64,000 bases of DNA. Origin: Acaryochloris sp. CRU_2_0 (GTDB lineage: Bacteria; Cyanobacteriota; Cyanobacteriia; Thermosynechococcales; Thermosynechococcaceae). Made by a program: the position numbers and the translations under genes. Position 1 is the first letter of the stretch. Every line of letters starts with the position of its first letter. Of this stretch, positions 59,577 through 64,000 are shown piece after piece. The notes beneath the pieces were generated by a model that saw only the letters and a list, made by a program, of their open reading frames with translations, was not told the DNA's origin and did not search any database. The stretch spans positions 1 through 64,000 of the forward strand of contig JAAUOM010000004.1 of the NCBI GenBank assembly GCA_012034865.1, given 5' to 3'.

Positions 59577-60092
59577 TCACTCCAGGGTATCTGCTTGAGT
59601 AGGAGGATCGGCTTGCCAATGGCCGGATTTGCCGCCAATTTTTTCAACGAGGTGAATATTTTCAATGGACATAGATTTATCCAGTGCTTTGGCCATGTCA
59701 TATAGGGTTAAGGCAGCGATCGCCACTGCCGTTAAGGCTTCCATTTCCACACCTGTTTCCGCTTTAGTTTTTACCTTTGCTTCAATTTCATAGCCCGGTA
59801 AATCAAACTGCGGTCGAATCACCACTGCGACTTTGCTCAGAGGTAACGGATGACAAAGCGGAATCAACTGTGAGGTTTGTTTAGCCGCCATAATTCCTGC
59901 TAACCGAGCCGTCCCTAAAACATCACCTTTCGGGAGATTCCCCGTTTGAATAGCAGCAAAGGTCTGCGGGTTCATTCGCACCTGCCCCATAGCCGTCGCT
60001 TCCCTTACGGTCACCCTTTTGGCTGAGACATCCACCATCTGCGCCTCACCGTGGTGATCAAGGTGCGTCAGTTCTAGATTTTGCTTTGACAT
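59577..60092 (-). CDS. moaC: Cyclic pyranopterin monophosphate synthase
   Basis: A 171-residue enzyme of molybdenum cofactor synthesis that acts after Moa[38 protein letters not shown] and [20 protein letters not shown] are diagnostic. The stop is 13 bp from the convergent nth stop. No other moa gene is in the window apart from the MoaD-like carrier near thrC. Confidence 0.96.
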   Translation of the reverse strand: MSKQNLELTHLDHHGEAQMVDVSAKRVTVREATAMGQVRMNPQTFAAIQTGNLPKGDVLGTARLAGIMAAKQTSQLIPLCHPLPLSKVAVVIRPQFDLPGYEIEAKVKTKAETGVEMEALTAVAIAALTLYDMAKALDKSMSIENIHLVEKIGGKSGHWQADPPTQADTLE

Positions 60093-60239
60093 AGAGCATG
60101 TGTCATTCTTGCTGTGGTTGCTAGAGAAATAGGCTGGATTTTAGGGAGCAGTTTTGTTAGCTCAACGCTTAAATCCCTTAAACCTTGAATCATAGATATT
60201 GCTAAAGCGTTAGGCTGTGGTAAGATGATAATCCCTTAG

Positions 60240-60313
60240 GGGCTTGTAGCTCAGTGGACTAGAGCACGTGGCTACGGACCACGGTGTCGGGGGTTCGAAT
60301 CCCTCCTAGCCCG
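60240..60313 (+). tRNA. tRNA-Arg (ACG)
   Basis: A 74-nt gene with anticodon ACG in the loop CTACGGA. The anticodon stem is GTGG/CCAC; the T arm contains GGTTCGAATCC. The acceptor GGGCTTG pairs with CTAGCCC except for a U-U mismatch at position 6-67. Discriminator G; CCA not encoded. Confidence 0.94.
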
Positions 60314-60353
60314 TTCAATATAAATTCTACAGTTGGGGTCAATCTATCTGAGA

Positions 60354-60782
60354 TTAACCCATTGATAACCGATCACCTGAGATCAAACAGAGTTCCTGAA
60401 GTGGATCATTGAGGAGAGGTTGATCTGCCATCAGGCGGTTGTTCTGATCCACTAGAACCACCGTCGGTTGAAAGTCCTGTAACTCTTCAGCAGACAACTG
60501 AGCATAGGTCATGATGATGACGCGATCGCCCCTCGCCCCCAGCCGAGCTGCTGCGCCATTTAATTCTACGGCTCCAGAGTCAGCGGGGGCAGGAATTGCA
60601 TAGGTCACCAGCCGTTCGCCATTATTCATGTTCACCACTTGCACTTGCTCGTAGGGCAAAATGTGAGCAGCCTCTAGTAAGGACTGATCAATACTAATGC
60701 TGCCCACATAGTCGAGATGGGTCCCGGTCAGGGTGCAATAGTGAATTTTGGAGAATAAAAAGGTGCGTTGCATGAATTTCAT
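60354..60782 (-). CDS. panD: Aspartate 1-decarboxylase
   Basis: Pyruvoyl enzyme that makes beta-alanine for pantothenate. The precursor is cut between Gly and Ser in YVGSISID to create the pyruvoyl group. [20 protein letters not shown] and [12 protein letters not shown] fit PanD. I start at ATG 60782; ATG 60773 (MQRTFL) and GTG 60803 are also in frame. C-terminal residues after about 120 are a short cyanobacterial-type extension. Confidence 0.93.
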   Translation of the reverse strand: MKFMQRTFLFSKIHYCTLTGTHLDYVGSISIDQSLLEAAHILPYEQVQVVNMNNGERLVTYAIPAPADSGAVELNGAAARLGARGDRVIIMTYAQLSAEELQDFQPTVVLVDQNNRLMADQPLLNDPLQELCLISGDRLSMG

Positions 60783-60899
60783 TTTAGCGTCAGTCTCTAT
60801 CACCTGACTGTAGGCAAGATCACCGATCCCAGTCTCCCTATTCTAAGATAGGAAGCTGACCCCTCTGTCATACCGACCTTTACCTCATCATTCAGGACT

Positions 60900-61592
60900 A
60901 TGGCTACCATACCCTTAATTAGTATTGTCAGCCAGACTGTAAGCCAGTTTGATCAAACCAGTTGGCGCGTTGAAAATGGGATCAGACAAACCGGAGAGTG
61001 GGTCGAGTGGCAATGGCAACGCTTGGGTGATTGGGTGTGGGGCAATGAATCAACGGCTGTCAATGCCCCAGTCTGGTGGGGCGATATCCTCCTCTGGCTT
61101 GCCCGTGGATTGGCAGTCTTGATGTTGCTGTGGATTGTCTACAGGCTATTTCAGACTTTAAAAGGAGGGTGGCGCTGGTTGTCCCAGAGAAACCCTAGGA
61201 ACAATGCTTGTTCCCGCCCGCTCAGGACAGAGGTGACTACGGTGCAAGATTGGCTCACCCAGGCCGCGCAAGCGCAAGGGCAAGGGGATTATCCAGCGGC
61301 CTGTCGTGCCCTTTATATGGCTCTACTGCTGCGTTTAGAAGAAACGGGTTGGCTGTATGGCAATCGCACCCACACCGACCAAGAATATCTGCAACGATTA
61401 GAATCTCAATGGATCTTAAAAGCGAAACCGACAGGGTTGCAAGCCACTTGGCGACGAATTTTTCAAGTCCATGAAGTCTCCTACTATGGTGCAGCCCCCG
61501 TTGCTGCTGAGACCTTCCAAGCTTGCCAGCAAGCCTACCACACCCTGGATGCTGAGTTAAATCAGCCGGAGGAGGGCAGCCCATCACCATGA
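60900..61592 (+). CDS. DUF4129 domain membrane protein
   Basis: A 230-residue protein with one membrane segment (about 62-82, ILLWLARGLAVLMLLWIVY). Its C-terminal half has the DUF4129 signature: AAQAQGQGDYPAACRALYMA, RTHTDQEYLQ and ATWRRIFQVHEVSYYG. First gene of a DUF4129-DUF4350-MoxR-DUF58 cluster; such clusters are widespread and poorly understood, possibly linked to envelope assembly or MoxR-dependent maturation. Its stop overlaps the next start (ATGA). Confidence 0.85.
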   Translation: MATIPLISIVSQTVSQFDQTSWRVENGIRQTGEWVEWQWQRLGDWVWGNESTAVNAPVWWGDILLWLARGLAVLMLLWIVYRLFQTLKGGWRWLSQRNPRNNACSRPLRTEVTTVQDWLTQAAQAQGQGDYPAACRALYMALLLRLEETGWLYGNRTHTDQEYLQRLESQWILKAKPTGLQATWRRIFQVHEVSYYGAAPVAAETFQACQQAYHTLDAELNQPEEGSPSP

Positions 61593-62779
61593 CAATGGAC
61601 AGGCAGCAGCAGCCCACGATCATCCAGATTAATACCCGTCCTAGACCTCAACGGCGATGGATCTGGGTAATCGTGGCCGTTGTCATCCTGTTGATCTTGC
61701 TGGTGATCAATGCGCCTACCCTGCAAAACGGCTCCACCTACAGTCGCTCCTCCAAAGGTTACCGCAATTGGTTTGACTACATGGTGGAACAGGAACATCC
61801 CATTCAACGTTGGCAACAGCCCTATAGCCAACTCCAAGGCACGGATCAAACTCTGATTCGCATCGCTGAAAATTTTGATAATGATCAAAATCAACGGGTG
61901 CAATCGCCTTGGCTTAACTTTTCCTCTTGGCTAGAACAAGGCAATACCATGATTATCCTGACTTGGGATGGGCAGGTATCGGCTGCACCGTTTAGCAGCG
62001 ATCTCAACAGTTCCGTCGGGCCTGTCCTCATTGAAACCACCCGGCGTCATTCGGTGCCAACAGCTCAAAAAACTAACCTCAAAGATGACTATGGTGCGGT
62101 GGTGTGGTCGCAAACCGTGGGCAAAGGCCACATCATTTTAGCCACGTACCCCTGGATTGGAGCCAATATCTATGCGGATCAACCGGGCAATTATCGTTTT
62201 CTGGAAAAACTGATATCGTCAACCGGGCCCATTTGGGTAGATGAACGCCTGCATGGTTATCGAGAGGAAAAAACTCAGGCCGGGACAGGAAATGCCGGTT
62301 CTGAAAACCTGGAAGAGGATCGACGGCAGCCTGAAGACCTATGGCAATACTTAGCACAGACACCCATAGCGGCGGTTGCTGCCCAGTTGGTCTTGCTAGC
62401 TATTTTGGGGATTTGGGGTCATAATCATCGCTTTGGCTTACCTGTGCGCCTGTCTACAGCCGCCAAGGATAATAGCCAGCAATATATTCAAGCCTTGGCA
62501 GGCACTCTCAACGACGCCTATCAACGCGAGTGGGTTCTCACTCAACTCAGGCAGTATGTCCGGCAAACCCTGGTCAATCGCCTGGGTCTAGGGGGTGGGT
62601 CGAAAACACCAGGGTTGACGGATGCGATCCTGGCCGCTCAGTGGGCAGTTGCCACTGGACGGAACGACCAAGAGTTACTAGAGTTATTACAGCAAGGAGG
62701 TCAGCCCCCTCCCCGCAACGATCGCGATTTGCTGGTTTGGGTTCAGAAAGCCGACGGTATTTTGCAGGACATCCCTTGA
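61589..62779 (+). CDS. DUF4350 domain membrane protein
   Basis: A 396-residue protein. A first membrane helix (about 23-43) is followed by a Rossmann-like DUF4350 region: [25 protein letters not shown]-type segment and [19 protein letters not shown] second membrane helix (about 255-275, [18 protein letters not shown]) precedes a helical cytoplasmic tail. It overlaps both neighbours by 4 bp, so the operon is translationally coupled. Confidence 0.85.
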   Translation: MTMDRQQQPTIIQINTRPRPQRRWIWVIVAVVILLILLVINAPTLQNGSTYSRSSKGYRNWFDYMVEQEHPIQRWQQPYSQLQGTDQTLIRIAENFDNDQNQRVQSPWLNFSSWLEQGNTMIILTWDGQVSAAPFSSDLNSSVGPVLIETTRRHSVPTAQKTNLKDDYGAVVWSQTVGKGHIILATYPWIGANIYADQPGNYRFLEKLISSTGPIWVDERLHGYREEKTQAGTGNAGSENLEEDRRQPEDLWQYLAQTPIAAVAAQLVLLAILGIWGHNHRFGLPVRLSTAAKDNSQQYIQALAGTLNDAYQREWVLTQLRQYVRQTLVNRLGLGGGSKTPGLTDAILAAQWAVATGRNDQELLELLQQGGQPPPRNDRDLLVWVQKADGILQDIP

Positions 62780-63716
62780 ACCAATCTTTCCAACGACTAC
62801 AACAGGAACTCAGCCAAATTGTCATCGGTCAAGACACCGTTGCTAAGGGGCTGCTGGTGGCTCTCTTAGCCGAGGGCCATGTGATTTTAGAAGGGGTTCC
62901 TGGTACGGCCAAGACGTTAATTGTCAAGCTGCTCTCAATGCTGATTAACGCAGAGTTCCGGCGAATTCAGCTTACCCCCGATGTGTTGCCAGCCGATATC
63001 CTGGGTACCAATATTTTCGATTTCAACAGTCGGAGTTTTACCCTCAGTAAAGGACCGATTTTTACCCAAATTCTCCTCGCTGACGAAATCAACCGCACAC
63101 CGCCGAAGACGCAAGCCGCCCTCCTAGAAGCCATGGAAGAGCGCCAAGTCACCCTAGATGGCAAAACCATTCCCCTTTCAGCGCTGTTTTGGACGATCGC
63201 CACCCAAAATCCCTTGGAATTTGAAGGCACCTATCCCTGCCAGAGGCTCAACTCGACCGATTTCTGTTCAAGCTGGTGGTCTCCTATCCGGGGAAAGCAG
63301 CAGAGCAGCAGATGCTCTATAACAGTCTGAGTGGGTTTGAACCGCGAGATCTGAAGCGATTGTCCCTAAAACCTGTCATCACTGTCGAGCAAGTCTTAGA
63401 AGCTCGTCAATTGATTCGCCAGATTCGGGTGGAAGGCCCTGTCCTGGATTACTTACTGGAACTGGTGATGGCCAGTCGCCAACAAACGGAACTGATGTTG
63501 GGGGCATCACCTCGCGCTGCTGTGGGATGGTTACGGGCAGCTCAAGCCCATGCCTGGTTAGCAACCCGTGATTTTGTCACCCCCGATGATGTCAAAGCCA
63601 TTGCCGCGCCGCTATTGCAGCATCGCCTGATCCTGAAGCCGGAAGCTCAATTGGATGGCGTATCGATGGAAAAGGTGATTCAGACCTTGCTGACGCGGGT
63701 GCCTGTACCACGATGA
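62776..63716 (+). CDS. MoxR-family AAA+ ATPase, frameshifted
   Basis: MoxR ATPases act as chaperone-like remodellers with von Willebrand-type partners. TTG 62776 overlaps the DUF4350 stop (TTGA). Walker A GVPGTAKT, Walker [14 protein letters not shown], sensor-1 ATQNP. The first frame ends wrongly at 63330; one C added to the three-C run at 63235-63237 gives [16 protein letters not shown] and joins [13 protein letters not shown] to the lid domain ([20 protein letters not shown]). Whole protein about 313 residues. Confidence 0.88.
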
Positions 63717-64000
63717 CGAGTACCCCTCCCACCGACTTTATTTCCCCGTTCCATCAGGGCTTAGATCTAGAGTCTCAGACTCCATTGCCCCGTCAGCGAT
63801 TGCCCCAACCTACCACTCCCCATTTGTTGCCAACCTTGCGCCTGTATTTTTTGTTGGGAGCTGGCATCCTGATCCCGCTGATCCTGGCCTGGATCCCTGG
63901 GGCTGGGGTGGCGATGGGTTGGGGGGTCATGGTGCTTTATGATGGCGTGATCTTGGGCATGGCACTGGTCGATTATCAGCGATCGCAGCGCTGGCAGATC
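63713..64000 (+). CDS. DUF58 family protein, N-terminal part (runs off window)
   Basis: The first 96 codons are present. The start ATG overlaps the MoxR stop (ATGA). A polar N-terminus is followed by two close membrane helices (about 43-60, LRLYFLLGAGILIPLIL; about 65-85, GVAMGWGVMVLYDGVILGM). This double-helix start after a MoxR gene is characteristic of DUF58 proteins, whose conserved domain should lie beyond the window. Confidence 0.75.
   Translation, partial: MTSTPPTDFISPFHQGLDLESQTPLPRQRLPQPTTPHLLPTLRLYFLLGAGILIPLILAWIPGAGVAMGWGVMVLYDGVILGMALVDYQRSQRWQI

Noticed and set aside
60336-60360. Imperfect hairpin between tRNA-Arg and panD as a terminator
   Set aside because: Stem of 10 bp with a mismatch but no T tract on either strand.
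1-64000. CRISPR array or rRNA operon
   Set aside because: No regularly spaced direct repeats with unique spacers and no rRNA-like sequence were seen.

Overview
The window is a stretch of cyanobacterial chromosome. This rests on many GCGATCGC (HIP1) octamers and on plant/cyanobacterium-specific genes: a RuBisCO activase with a small-subunit-like tail, Raf1, Ycf39, the phylloquinone genes menA/menF/menD, a DUF2996 protein, and a PixG/PatA-type phototaxis-like operon. I cannot fix the genus from sequence alone.

Layout. 1-4.9 kb is accessory DNA: the end of an IS5-type element that has cut off the 3' end of a secreted metalloprotease gene, a small secreted protein, a hicA-hicB-integrase operon, a nuclease-like orphan, a dead ISKra4-type transposase and a 130-bp inverted-repeat element. 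4.9-12.6 kb: an AsmA-like protein, gltX, tRNA-Asp, a solute-binding lipoprotein, a fluoride channel and an M16 peptidase. 12.8-13.0 kb is a tandem repeat. 13.2-21.1 kb: MASE1-GGDEF cyclase, a vanW/LDH2/MFS operon, a tnpB remnant and pntAB. 21.6-24.8 kb: an hxlR remnant and thrC with a MoaD-like carrier. 24.8-33.3 kb: carotenoid oxygenase, uvrC, nadK, ycf39 and a J-protein. 33.5-38.5 kb: menA, menF, a BrnT-type toxin-antitoxin pair and menD. 38.8-48.2 kb: a six-gene chemosensory operon (PATAN-REC, CheY, CheW, two MCPs, CheA-REC). 48.3-51.2 kb: Zur-box-controlled znuACB. 51.2-55.7 kb: a Crp-like regulator, raf1/rca, a family 4 uracil-DNA glycosylase and a GIY-YIG protein. 55.8-64 kb: histidine kinase, rseP, nth, moaC, tRNA-Arg, panD and a DUF4129-DUF4350-MoxR-DUF58 operon cut by the window edge.

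Data quality. At least eleven otherwise normal genes are interrupted by one-base frameshifts (M16 peptidase, MFS transporter twice, pntA, ycf39, menD, cheA, crp, rca, nth, moxR). Almost all are explained by the loss, once the gain, of one base in a short homopolymer. Many are housekeeping genes, so sequencing or consensus error is the likeliest cause. I list each as one gene with the break position.

The most interesting biology is the hicAB-integrase operon with its palindromic operator and the integrase's unassigned C-terminal domain, the IS-truncated metalloprotease with its small secreted partner, the rca(SSU-like)-raf1 operon, the BrnT module inside the men genes, and the tandem MCP pair. 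I found no CRISPR array, rRNA or complete transposon.
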